A DNA stretch of 64,000 nt, taken from Polyangium fumosum (GTDB lineage Bacteria; Myxococcota_A; Polyangia; Polyangiales; Polyangiaceae). Each line of letters opens with the position of its first letter. Within the stretch, counting starts at the first letter, position 1. The DNA is taken from NCBI RefSeq assembly GCF_005144585.1, contig NZ_SSMQ01000003.1, positions 62,001 through 126,000 on the forward strand. The letters run 5' to 3'. Below, one piece after another: positions 52,311 to 60,571 of this stretch. The translations under genes were made by a program, and so were the position numbers. The notes under the pieces were generated by a model. The model made no database searches and was not told the DNA's origin. It saw nothing but the letters and a program-made list of their open reading frames with translations.

Positions 52311-52356
52311 CTTGTGTTCTGTGCATTCTTTAGCTACAGAATTTTTAGTACACAAG
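52311..52356 (+). promoter_or_regulatory. AT-rich symmetric dyad in GMC gene promoter
   Basis: Outer arms CTTGTGT (52311-52317) and ACACAAG (52350-52356) and inner arms ATTCT (52325-52329) and AGAAT (52338-52342) are perfectly symmetric, with 7-bp spacers on each side and TAGCTA at the centre. A possible -35 TTGTGT and -10 TACAGA (17-bp spacing) lie within it. The ribosome site GGGAGG of the GMC gene follows at once. This is one of the AT-richest spots in the window and looks like an operator for a dimeric or tetrameric repressor. Confidence 0.5.
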
Positions 52357-52366
52357 GGAGGCACGC

Positions 52367-54391
52367 ATGGTTGCGCACCTGGACCCTCTGCTATCCGTCC
52401 CCACCGAAACGGGTCCTCCTTCGAGTGGGCACAGGAACAAGGCGCCGGCACACGCGCGGGACGACCGAGACCGGTGGCTCTCCGCGCGCGAGCTCGACAT
52501 CCTGACGGCGGTCGCCGAGGTCGCGCTGCCGCCGGGGCATTTCCTCGAAGGCGCGGGCCGAGAGACCGCCGAGGCCACGCACCGCTACCTGTCCGACATC
52601 CCGCGGGAAGGGATCCGCGTCTTTCAGGCCGCCCTTTGGGCCGTCGAGCTCTCCACGTTGCCGACGAAACGAAGGCCGTTCTCCGAGCTTTCGCGCGAGG
52701 CGCGCCTCGCGGCCCTCGGGGGCTTCGAGCAATCGCGCGTGCTGCCGATCCGCGAGGTCCTCCGGGTCCTGCTCACGCCGCTGAAGGCAATGCATTTCGA
52801 CCGGCCCGAAATGTATCGCCACGTCGGTTGTCGTTACGAACTCGAGACGGTGCGCGACGAAAAACCCCGCTGGCTCGCCCGCGTGACCGACGGGCGCGAA
52901 ATCGAGGAGGATCTCGACCTCGAATGCGAGGTCGTCGTGGTCGGCACGGGCGCGGGCGGCGCGGCCGCGGCCTACGAGCTCGCCTCGCGCGGGCGGGCCG
53001 TGCTCATGCTGGAGGAGGGCCATTACCACCGGCGGTCGAGCTTCAACGGCAGGCCCTCCCGCGCATATCGCGACCTCTACCGCGACAAGGGAATGACCGT
53101 CGCGCTCGGCAACGTGAACATCCCCGTCTGGGTCGGCCGCGCCGTCGGCGGCAGCACGGTCATCAACTCGGGCACCTGCTACCGCGCCCCCGCCCGCACC
53201 TTCGCGTACTGGCGTGATCGCCACGGCCTGCCCCGCGACTTCTCGCCCGAAGGCCTCGGCCCTTATTACGAGCGCGTCGAGGCCATGCTCGGCGTCGCGC
53301 CCGCGAGCCCGCTCCACCTCGGCAAGATCGCCGGCATCATCGCGCGCGGCGCCGAGCACCTCGGCCTCCGCCACCACGCGCTCACCCGCAACGCCCCCGA
53401 TTGCGATGGCCAGGGCATCTGCTGCTTTGGCTGCCCCACGGGCGCGAAACGATCGACCGACGTGAGTTACGTGCCCGCCGCGCTCGCCCGCGGCGCCGAG
53501 CTCGTGACGGCCGCGCGCGCCGATTTCGTGGACATCGTGGCCGGCCGCGCCCGCGGCGTCACCGCGACGCTCGGCGCCGAACGGACGAAGGGCCGACCCC
53601 CGCGCCTCCGCGTCCGCGCGGATGCCGTGATCGTCGCCGGCGGCACGCTCATGACGCCGCTGCTCCTGCGCCGCAGCGGCGCTTGCCTCTCCTCGGGGAT
53701 GCTCGGGAAAAACCTCTCGATCCACCCCGCCTCGAAGGTGATGGCGCTCTTCGACGACCGCGTCGATCCATGGAACGGGATCCCCCAAGGGTATTCGATC
53801 GACCATTTCGCCGAAGAAGGCCTGCTCTTCGAAGGCAGCTCGCTCCCCTTCGACGTCACCGCGCTCGGCGTGCCCTGGTCCGGCCCGCGGTACATCGAGC
53901 TGATGGAAAAATACCCTTACCTCGCGTCATTCGGCTTCATGGTCCAGGACCATAGCCGCGGCGAGGTCCGCACGGGCCCCGGCGGCCGCCCGCTCCTGCT
54001 CTACCGCATGAACGAGCGGGATACGCGCCTCCTCCAGCGCGGCGTCGAGATCCTTTGCGAGGTCTTTCAAGCGGCCGGCGCGCGCCGCGTCTTGCCGTTC
54101 GTCACGGGCCACGACGAGGTGAACACGAAGGACGCGCTCGCGCGTCTCCGAGCGAGCCGCATCCGCGCCGGGGACATCGAGGTCACGGCGTACCACCCCC
54201 TCGGCACATGCCGTATCGGAACCCATCCCGCCCGCTCCTGCCTCGGCCCCGACCACGAAGCCCACGACGTCGCGGGCCTCTATGTATGCGACGGCAGTGC
54301 TATCCCTTCCTCGCTCGGGGTGAACCCGCAGATGACCATCATGGCCATGGCCCTGCGCGCCGCCGAAATCCTCCATCAGCGCCTCGGCTAG
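52367..54391 (+). CDS. GMC-family FAD oxidoreductase with N-terminal extra domain
   Basis: A 674-residue flavoenzyme. Residues 38-150 form a helical region similar to the gluconate 2-dehydrogenase subunit 3 family (LSARELDILTAVAEVALPPG). The FAD-binding loop GTGAGG is at 193-198, with VGRAVGGSTVINSGTCYRAP and CDGQGICCFGCPTGAKRSTDVSY as later family blocks, and the active-site His in YHPLGTCRIG, ending with the FAD-binding NPQMTIMAMALRAAEIL. The cysteine block resembles long-chain alcohol oxidases of the GMC family. Oxidation of an alcohol or sterol is likely, but the substrate is not defined. Confidence 0.85.
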   Translation: MVAHLDPLLSVPTETGPPSSGHRNKAPAHARDDRDRWLSARELDILTAVAEVALPPGHFLEGAGRETAEATHRYLSDIPREGIRVFQAALWAVELSTLPTKRRPFSELSREARLAALGGFEQSRVLPIREVLRVLLTPLKAMHFDRPEMYRHVGCRYELETVRDEKPRWLARVTDGREIEEDLDLECEVVVVGTGAGGAAAAYELASRGRAVLMLEEGHYHRRSSFNGRPSRAYRDLYRDKGMTVALGNVNIPVWVGRAVGGSTVINSGTCYRAPARTFAYWRDRHGLPRDFSPEGLGPYYERVEAMLGVAPASPLHLGKIAGIIARGAEHLGLRHHALTRNAPDCDGQGICCFGCPTGAKRSTDVSYVPAALARGAELVTAARADFVDIVAGRARGVTATLGAERTKGRPPRLRVRADAVIVAGGTLMTPLLLRRSGACLSSGMLGKNLSIHPASKVMALFDDRVDPWNGIPQGYSIDHFAEEGLLFEGSSLPFDVTALGVPWSGPRYIELMEKYPYLASFGFMVQDHSRGEVRTGPGGRPLLLYRMNERDTRLLQRGVEILCEVFQAAGARRVLPFVTGHDEVNTKDALARLRASRIRAGDIEVTAYHPLGTCRIGTHPARSCLGPDHEAHDVAGLYVCDGSAIPSSLGVNPQMTIMAMALRAAEILHQRLG

Positions 54392-54473
54392 ACAAATGGC
54401 CGCTTGAACAGACGCTTCCAGGCAGGACGCATCGCATTGCTAGACGAATTGCCGCTTTAACAGACGACTTTCC
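54389..54473 (+). repeat. Imperfect direct repeat downstream of GMC gene
   Basis: TAGACAAATGGCCGCTTG then AACAGACGCTTCC (from 54389) recurs as TAGACGAATTGCCGCTTT then AACAGACGACTTTCC (from 54441). The two copies of about 32 bp are offset by 52 bp, and the first overlaps the GMC stop codon. They may come from a small duplication or be regulatory repeats. No wider family was seen in the window. Confidence 0.6.
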
Positions 54474-54738
54474 GGCCTTTCGGACATTTCTCGTCCGTCC
54501 GATAGCTGTCCCAACGCTTCCACGTCCGTCCGAGCGGTGGTAAGGTCGGTCGCCCGAGGGACGGTCCCCGGGGCGATTCCAGCGGATCTCTTCCTTCCCA
54601 AAACTGCGGCATGGTCGCCTGAAAAAATACCGCGCGTGCGGCGCGAATGCCGACGAACGCGGAAGACCGTGAGGCGGGGGACGGATAGGAAGCACTCGAA
54701 TCGCGGATGTGCCTGCTTACAGGAAGGTTTCAACAACA
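54392..54738 (+). other. 347-bp spacer before cysteine-rich gene
   Basis: No gene is seen. It holds most of the direct repeat, then a stretch with CGTCCGTCCGA-type short repeats (54490-54540), and then a leader before the cysteine-rich gene with AGGAAGG as ribosome site. No promoter of known type was identified. Confidence 0.5.
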
Positions 54739-57039
54739 ATGAGCAACAAGGCGCAGGCCCCCCGAGGGGGGTGGCGATGGGCGCTGACGGCGGCTTTCAT
54801 GAGCCTCGCCGTGGCCTCTTGGACGGGGTGTAGCGACGGCGGGTCGAACACGACCGCCGGCGAAGGCGGCGCTGGCGCGACCGGCGGCATGGGCGGCATG
54901 GGCGGCGGCAACGGCGGCTCCGGCATGGGCGGCAGCGACCCGTGTCCCGCCGGACAAACCGACTGCGACGGCACGTGCACGCTCACCGATATCGATCCGA
55001 ACAACTGCGGCGCGTGTGGCGCGGCCTGCGCGGCCGGCGAGGTGTGCGCGGCGGGGATGTGCGGCCTGACGTGCGCCGGCGGCACGACGAATTGCGATGG
55101 CAAATGCGTCGACACGAATCTCGACCCGGCGAACTGCGGCACGTGCGGCACGGCCTGCGCGGCCGATGAGGTCTGCTCGGGCGGCCAGTGCGGCACGCAA
55201 TGCGTCGGCGGCACGACGAAGTGCGGGAGCGAGTGCGTCGACACGACCCTCGACCCGGCGAACTGCGGCATGTGCGGCACGGCCTGCGCGGCCGGTGAGG
55301 TCTGCGCAAACGGCCAATGCGGCCTCGCCTGCGTCGGCGGCACGACGAACTGCAATGGCAAGTGCGTCGACATCACGATCGACGCGCTGAACTGCGGCAT
55401 GTGCGGCACGATGTGCCCGGCCGGTCAGGCGTGCTCGAACGGGCAGTGCGCCACGCAATGCGTCGGCGGCACGACGAACTGCAATGGCAAGTGCGTCGAC
55501 ACGACCATCGACCCGACGAACTGCGGCATGTGCGGCACGGCCTGCGCGGCCGGCCAGGTCTGCGCGAACGGCCAATGCGGCCTCGCCTGCGTCGGCGGTA
55601 CGACGAACTGCAATGGCAAGTGTGTCGACACGACGGTCGACCCGCTGAACTGCGGCATGTGCGGCACCGCGTGCCCGAACGGCCAGGTCTGCTCGAATGG
55701 CATGTGCCAGCTCGCCTGCGTCGGCGGCACGGCGAACTGCAATGGCAAGTGCATCGACCTCTCGCTCGACCCGCTGAACTGCGGCGCCTGCGGCGCGGCA
55801 TGTCCCTTCGGCGAGGTCTGCACGGCCGGCAAGTGCCAGCTCAACTGCGTCGGGCAAACGACGAAGTGCGGCTCGCTCTGCGTCGACATCAAGACGGACA
55901 CGGCGAACTGCGGCATGTGCGGCAAGGCCTGCGCTGCCGGTCAGGTTTGCTCGAACGGCGCCTGCCAACTCACCTGCGTCGGCGGCACGACGAAGTGCGG
56001 CAGCACCTGCGTCGACACCAGCACGGACGGCGCGAACTGCGGCATGTGCGGCAAGGTCTGCGCGGCCGGCGAGGTCTGCGCGGCCGGTCAATGCAACCTG
56101 AACTGCGTCGGCGGCACGACGAAGTGCGCGAACACCTGCGTCAACACGAAGAACGACCCGGGCAACTGCGGCGCCTGCGGCAACGTCTGCGCCGCCGGTA
56201 ATGTCTGCACGAACGGCCAGTGCGCCGCGCAATGCGGCCCCGGCACCACGAAGTGCGGCAACGTCTGCGTCGACACGAAGCTCGATCCGAGCAACTGCGG
56301 CACGTGCGGCAACGCCTGCGCGGCCGGCCAGGTCTGCTCGAACGGCACCTGCGGCACGACGTGCGCGGCCGGGACGACGAAGTGCGGCAACGAATGCGTC
56401 GACACGCAGACGGACGAGGCGAACTGCGGCATGTGCGGCACGGCCTGCCTGGCCAGCGTCGCCTGTTATGCCGGCGTCTGCCAGCCGCCCGGTGGCTGCG
56501 ATACGCTCGGGAGCTGCGGCACCTGCCAGCAATGCGCGTTCGACGGTATCTGCTCGGACGAGCTCGCGACCTGCGCGAACAGCCAGGATTGCGTCACGCT
56601 CTTCAACTGCCTGAACCCCGCCAGCGGCGTCTGCGACGCGGCCTGCCAGAACATGTGCGTGCAGCAAACGACGCAGGCCGCCATCGATGAGTACAACAAC
56701 ATCATCGAGTGCCTCTTCTGCCAGGAGTGCGGGACGAGCTGCGGCGTGGACCCGGTGGCGAACGGCTGCCCGGCGAGCTGCGACAACAACCCCAATGGCT
56801 GCGCCGGCTGCTATGCCTGCGCCGCGGGGATGGGCGGCAACTGCGAGGACGACCTGCAGATCTGCCTGAACAACGCCGAATGCGTCGCGCTCGACGACTG
56901 CTTCGTGGCGTGCCCGGCCGGCGATCAGCAGTGCCAGCTCGACTGCGAGCAGGCGCACGTATTCGGCATCGCCGACTACAACGCCATCGTTCTCTGCGGC
57001 TTCTATCAGGAATGCCCGAACGACTGCCTCGGGCCGTGA
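54739..57039 (+). CDS. Cysteine-rich repeat lipoprotein (12 x 43-residue units)
   Basis: A 766-residue secreted protein. Lipobox SWTGC (Cys 31) and a Gly/Met-rich linker precede twelve 43-residue repeats (residues 69-584), each with eight Cys in a fixed pattern around CxGGTTxCxxxCVDTxxDPxNCGxCG, then AxGxVC and NGxC. After that come two other Cys-rich segments (about 585-766, with ECLFCQECGTSCG and GCYACAAGMGGNC). All Cys are probably in disulfides, giving a long, stiff, protease-resistant rod on the cell surface. Such repeats are frequent in myxobacteria. The role could be adhesion or shielding. The start ATG at 54739 follows AGGAAGG. Confidence 0.8.
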   Translation: MSNKAQAPRGGWRWALTAAFMSLAVASWTGCSDGGSNTTAGEGGAGATGGMGGMGGGNGGSGMGGSDPCPAGQTDCDGTCTLTDIDPNNCGACGAACAAGEVCAAGMCGLTCAGGTTNCDGKCVDTNLDPANCGTCGTACAADEVCSGGQCGTQCVGGTTKCGSECVDTTLDPANCGMCGTACAAGEVCANGQCGLACVGGTTNCNGKCVDITIDALNCGMCGTMCPAGQACSNGQCATQCVGGTTNCNGKCVDTTIDPTNCGMCGTACAAGQVCANGQCGLACVGGTTNCNGKCVDTTVDPLNCGMCGTACPNGQVCSNGMCQLACVGGTANCNGKCIDLSLDPLNCGACGAACPFGEVCTAGKCQLNCVGQTTKCGSLCVDIKTDTANCGMCGKACAAGQVCSNGACQLTCVGGTTKCGSTCVDTSTDGANCGMCGKVCAAGEVCAAGQCNLNCVGGTTKCANTCVNTKNDPGNCGACGNVCAAGNVCTNGQCAAQCGPGTTKCGNVCVDTKLDPSNCGTCGNACAAGQVCSNGTCGTTCAAGTTKCGNECVDTQTDEANCGMCGTACLASVACYAGVCQPPGGCDTLGSCGTCQQCAFDGICSDELATCANSQDCVTLFNCLNPASGVCDAACQNMCVQQTTQAAIDEYNNIIECLFCQECGTSCGVDPVANGCPASCDNNPNGCAGCYACAAGMGGNCEDDLQICLNNAECVALDDCFVACPAGDQQCQLDCEQAHVFGIADYNAIVLCGFYQECPNDCLGP
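54943..56490 (+). repeat. Twelve 129-bp coding repeats
   Basis: Twelve back-to-back units of exactly 129 bp. Units 3-6 are most alike at the DNA level, sharing long runs such as TGCGTCGGCGGCACGACGAA, whereas units 1, 7, 8 and 10-12 have drifted. This suggests recent expansion or gene conversion in the middle. No length variation is seen between units. Confidence 0.9.
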
Positions 57040-57051
57040 AGCCCTGAGCGT

Positions 57052-57086
57052 ATGTCCGGATCCCGGAAAAACCGGGATCCGGACAT
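57052..57086 (+). terminator. Strong hairpin after cysteine-rich gene
   Basis: ATGTCCGGATCCCGG (57052-57066) and CCGGGATCCGGACAT (57072-57086) are perfect 15-bp arms with an AAAAA loop, 12 bases after the stop. The strongest isolated hairpin in the window. There is no U-tract after it. Confidence 0.65.
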
Positions 57087-57129
57087 GACGCGGTACCCGG
57101 GCACACCTCGGGTGGAGTAAGCTCCGCCC

Positions 57130-58035
57130 ATGCCGAAGACCCCTCCCCCAAAGCGCGGCCCTGGCCCGAAGAAAAAGCCGACCAGCGTCGAGCTTCCCCC
57201 CGCGCAGCGATTTGCTCCCCTCGCGATCGGCCTCGGCATCGGCATGATGGTGATGATCACCGTGACGGCGCTGCGAAAGCGGCCCGCCCCGACGACCGCC
57301 CCCTCGGCCGACCCCGGGCTCGAATCCCCCCAGCAGCGAACCGATAGGCTCGCCCGCGCCTGCGAGGCCGCGCGCGCGATGCTCTGGACCGGCGGCGCCT
57401 GGGGCGCGATGCCGCTCGAAGGATTCACGGTGCGGCTCTGGCTCGGCCCAAACAACGGGAAGATGGTCACGCATCCGGTGATCGAGGCCGCGAGCCAGAA
57501 GAGCAAGCTCGGCGAAGACGTGGACGCGCTCCTCGCAAAGGTGAACGACGGGTCCGTCTCCGTCGTGCGGTACGAGCCGCGGGGCGAGATCGAAATCGCG
57601 TTCTCGGAAGGATACGCGCGGGCCTTTTTCGAGCTCGAAGGCCGCAATCGGTTCATCGGGCTGGGCGAGCGAATCGCCCGCGAGACGGGCGCGGACGGGG
57701 CCGCGCTTTATGCCGGTTGCAGCCACCTCGACACGCGCGACGTCGGCGCCTGGTTCCACGGCAAGGACACGAAGAAGGCCGCAGCGGCCCTGGTCTACGT
57801 GATGGGCCGGCCCGGCGACGTCCGGACCCCGAAGTACGTGCCCGCCGCGAAGGACCTCGCCACGATCCAGGCCGGCACGGCCCCGCTCGCCGACGCGACG
57901 ATCCTCGAAATCGTGCGCGACGACGGCGCGCGCACGGTCACGACCGACGGCGTCTCGATCACGTTCCCCTACGCGAATCCGGTGCGCGCCGCGCAATCGA
58001 GCGCGAAGATCGCGGAGAAGCTCGTCCTCCCCTGA
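57130..58035 (+). CDS. Membrane-anchored protein of unknown function
   Basis: A 301-residue protein. A basic Pro/Lys tail (1-25) and one membrane helix (about 28-46, FAPLAIGLGIGMMVMITVTAL) precede an extracytoplasmic domain of about 230 residues with FTVRLWLGPNNGKMVTHPV, VSVVRYEPRGEIEIAFSEGY, and a single Cys at YAGCSHLDTRDVGAW. No family is recognised. The domain looks well ordered and codon use is typical of its neighbours. Confidence 0.6.
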   Translation: MPKTPPPKRGPGPKKKPTSVELPPAQRFAPLAIGLGIGMMVMITVTALRKRPAPTTAPSADPGLESPQQRTDRLARACEAARAMLWTGGAWGAMPLEGFTVRLWLGPNNGKMVTHPVIEAASQKSKLGEDVDALLAKVNDGSVSVVRYEPRGEIEIAFSEGYARAFFELEGRNRFIGLGERIARETGADGAALYAGCSHLDTRDVGAWFHGKDTKKAAAALVYVMGRPGDVRTPKYVPAAKDLATIQAGTAPLADATILEIVRDDGARTVTTDGVSITFPYANPVRAAQSSAKIAEKLVLP

Positions 58036-58074
58036 AGAATGGTGCGGGGAGACAAACGCTCCCCGGCCAAACCC

Positions 58075-58112
58075 TAGAACATCGATCGGTTCAAGAGCCG
58101 CTCGATGTTCTA
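58075..58112. terminator. Hairpin between convergent genes
   Basis: TAGAACATCGA (58075-58085) and TCGATGTTCTA (58102-58112) are perfect 11-bp arms, with CGG and CCG pairing inside the loop. A partly repeated TGTTCTAG follows and provides the lolD-like stop codon (58117-58119). The 81-bp gap lies between convergent genes, so it probably acts on both. Like the 130-bp element it is flanked by CTAG-type ends (CCTAGAACAT and ATGTTCTAGG). Confidence 0.55.
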
Positions 58113-58116
58113 TGTT

Positions 58117-58872
58117 CTAGGCTTGGGCCTCGGCCCTCGCCTCCGGCGCCGCGCCGGCTCTTTCGGCCTCGAACGGGGATTGACCGCGACGAACGTCGCT
58201 CTCGATCCGCCCGTCGGTCACCGTCACCATCCGCGGCATCGACTCGGCGAAGCTCGGGTTGTGCGTGACGACCACGATCGTCGTGCCGTGCTTGCGGTTG
58301 ATCTCGAAGAAGAGCTCGTGCATCGCCTTCGAGGTGCTCGAATCGAGGTTGCCCGTCGGCTCGTCGGCGAGCAGGAGCTTCGGCGAGAGCACGAGCGCGC
58401 GCGCCAGCGCCACGCGTTGCTGCTCGCCGCCCGAGAGCTCGCCGGGCCGATGCGTCACGCGGTGCGAGAGGCCCACCTCGTTGAGCAGCGCCGTCGCGGG
58501 CGCCTCCATTTCCTTGCGTGACTTGCCCTGGATCAGGCCGGGCATCATCACGTTCTCCAGCGCATTGAACTCGGGCAGGAGGTGGTGGAACTGGAACACG
58601 AAGCCAATCGTGCGGTTCCGGATCGCCGCGAGGCGCGCGCTCGGCAGGCCCACGAGGTGCTCGCCCGCGAGCTTGATCTTCCCGCTCGTCGGCAAGTCCA
58701 GCGTGCCGATGCAATGGAGCAGCGTGCTCTTGCCTGCGCCCGAGGGGCCGACGATCGCCACGACCTCGCCTTGATCGATGACGAGGTCGATCCCGCGGAG
58801 CACGTCGAGCCGACGCCCCATGTGGACGAACGACTTTTGCAGATTCTCGATGACGATGAGCGGCTCGCTCAT
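58117..58872 (-). CDS. lolD: ABC transporter ATPase, LolD-like
   Basis: A 251-residue ATPase. Walker [10 protein letters not shown] (42-50), Q-loop [12 protein letters not shown], signature [15 protein letters not shown] (146-160) and Walker [13 protein letters not shown] are intact. [16 protein letters not shown] is the LolD-type pattern. With LolC/LolE it extracts lipoproteins from the inner membrane. It is 4 bp downstream of the lolE-like permease gene. Confidence 0.88.
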   Translation of the reverse strand: MSEPLIVIENLQKSFVHMGRRLDVLRGIDLVIDQGEVVAIVGPSGAGKSTLLHCIGTLDLPTSGKIKLAGEHLVGLPSARLAAIRNRTIGFVFQFHHLLPEFNALENVMMPGLIQGKSRKEMEAPATALLNEVGLSHRVTHRPGELSGGEQQRVALARALVLSPKLLLADEPTGNLDSSTSKAMHELFFEINRKHGTTIVVVTHNPSFAESMPRMVTVTDGRIESDVRRGQSPFEAERAGAAPEARAEAQA

Positions 58873-58876
58873 GGGC

Positions 58877-60571
58877 TCACTCGTAACGGAGCCCGTCGAC
58901 GGGCGAAAGCCTCGACGCCGCGCGGGCCGGATAAAGGGTGGCGATCGTGCAGATGATGAGCGCGGCGACCGCGACCATCGCGTAGTCGCTCCCGTTCACG
59001 TTCACCGGCAATCGGTCGATGTAATACACCTCGGGATCCAACCGGACGCCGAAGCGCGCGAGGCCCGAGCAGGCGGCGAACGCGGTGCCCACGCCGAACA
59101 CGGTGCCGATGCCGCCGATGATGACACCTTCGAGCATGAAGATGCGCATGATCGCGCCGTCCGACGCGCCGAGCGCCTTCAGGATCGCGATCTCTTTGCC
59201 CTTCTCGGTCACCATGAGCAGCAGCGTGCAGACGATGCAGAAGCTCGCGACCGCGATCGCAATCGAGAGGATGATGAACGTCGCGATCTTCTCCAGCTTC
59301 AGAGCGCTGAAGAGGTTCTTGTTCATCTCCACCCAATCGCGGACCCGGAGCGGCTCCTTGCCAGGCCCCATGTCGAACTTCGCGGCCGCGGCCGCCACGA
59401 GCGGCGTCACCTCCGCGACCCGCTCGGGATCCGGCACGCGCACGTCGATCTGGCTGATGTTGTCGCCCATGCTGAAGAAGCTCTGGGCCACGTCGAGCTT
59501 GATGTACGCGTGCGTCGCGTCGTACTCGTACATCCCGCTGTAGAAGATCGCCGCCACGCGGAACCTGCGCGTCCGCGGCATCACGCCCATTGGCCCGAGC
59601 TCGCCCATCGGCGAGAGCAACGTGATCTCGTCGCCCACGAGCACGTGCAGGCTCTTCGCGAGCTCCTTGCCGATGATCACACCCGGCAGGACCTTCACGT
59701 CCTTGCGCAACGCTGCCTTCACCGCCGGATCGAGGTCCGCCGAGGCGCGCAGGTCCGGCCCCTTGAAGTACGGCTCGCCCCCGGGGCCCCGGCCGATGAT
59801 CGTGTCCGCCGGCAGATCCGCGAGCTTCTCTGGATCATCGAGCCACTCGAAGTTGCCGACCTCGATGTTCTGCTTGAGGTCGATCACCTGCGCGATCGTG
59901 TTCGTGTCGATGCCGCGCACGAGCGCGCCCGCGGTGTTCGACGCCGACGAGCCCATCGCGTCGCCCGCCACGACCGGCGTCGCCGCCCCGCCCTTCGGCG
60001 CGACCGCGAGCCGGATGCCGTCGAGCTTGTCTTCCCAGTCGCCGTAGCCGCCGGGCTGCGTCACGTCGACGACGATGTGCGCGTTGTTGCCCAGGATCTT
60101 GCGCTTCAGGTCGGCGCCGAAGCCGCCCATGATGCTCGTCACGGAGCAGAGCGCGCACGAGCTCACCGCGACGCCGGCCATGCTGAGCACGCTAATCACC
60201 GTGAGGAACCCGCTCTTCGTGGCGCGCACGTGCCGCGCGCCCACGTATGAGCTGAAGCCGCGACGCTCCAAGATGTCGAGGATCACCGGCAGGAACGCGG
60301 CGAGCACGACGAGCAGGAAGATCACGCCCGTGCCGAGCGCGGAGAACCCGACGATCTCGTCCCGCAGCCGGAACGGCGCGAACCGCTCGCGCGTGGTCTT
60401 CGCCGCGAGGGTCGAGAGTCCGACGAAGGCGAACCCCAGGAGCGACCCGAGGAGCCACGCGACGCCCCGCGGGGAGCCTGCTTGCAAGCGCCGGAAGCCG
60501 AGCACGGCGATCCACACCGACGCGAGGACGGAGAGGATACGCAGGACGAGGAAGGGAAGCTCTGCGATCAA
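58877..60571 (-). CDS. LolC/LolE-like permease with extra N-terminal helices
   Basis: A 564-residue membrane protein. The Lol-type core begins near residue 125 ([36 protein letters not shown]), with a large periplasmic domain (about 155-410) and three late helices ([23 protein letters not shown] and following). LolC/E proteins are normally about 400 residues. The first 120 add three or four hydrophobic segments ([55 protein letters not shown]), an unusual fusion. The TTG start at 60571 overlaps the lysS stop (TTGA). Confidence 0.8.
   Translation of the reverse strand: MIAELPFLVLRILSVLASVWIAVLGFRRLQAGSPRGVAWLLGSLLGFAFVGLSTLAAKTTRERFAPFRLRDEIVGFSALGTGVIFLLVVLAAFLPVILDILERRGFSSYVGARHVRATKSGFLTVISVLSMAGVAVSSCALCSVTSIMGGFGADLKRKILGNNAHIVVDVTQPGGYGDWEDKLDGIRLAVAPKGGAATPVVAGDAMGSSASNTAGALVRGIDTNTIAQVIDLKQNIEVGNFEWLDDPEKLADLPADTIIGRGPGGEPYFKGPDLRASADLDPAVKAALRKDVKVLPGVIIGKELAKSLHVLVGDEITLLSPMGELGPMGVMPRTRRFRVAAIFYSGMYEYDATHAYIKLDVAQSFFSMGDNISQIDVRVPDPERVAEVTPLVAAAAAKFDMGPGKEPLRVRDWVEMNKNLFSALKLEKIATFIILSIAIAVASFCIVCTLLLMVTEKGKEIAILKALGASDGAIMRIFMLEGVIIGGIGTVFGVGTAFAACSGLARFGVRLDPEVYYIDRLPVNVNGSDYAMVAVAALIICTIATLYPARAASRLSPVDGLRYE

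Noticed and set aside
54943-56490. 129-bp repeats as a CRISPR or satellite
   Set aside because: They are in frame, encode conserved cysteines and lack spacers, so they are protein repeats.
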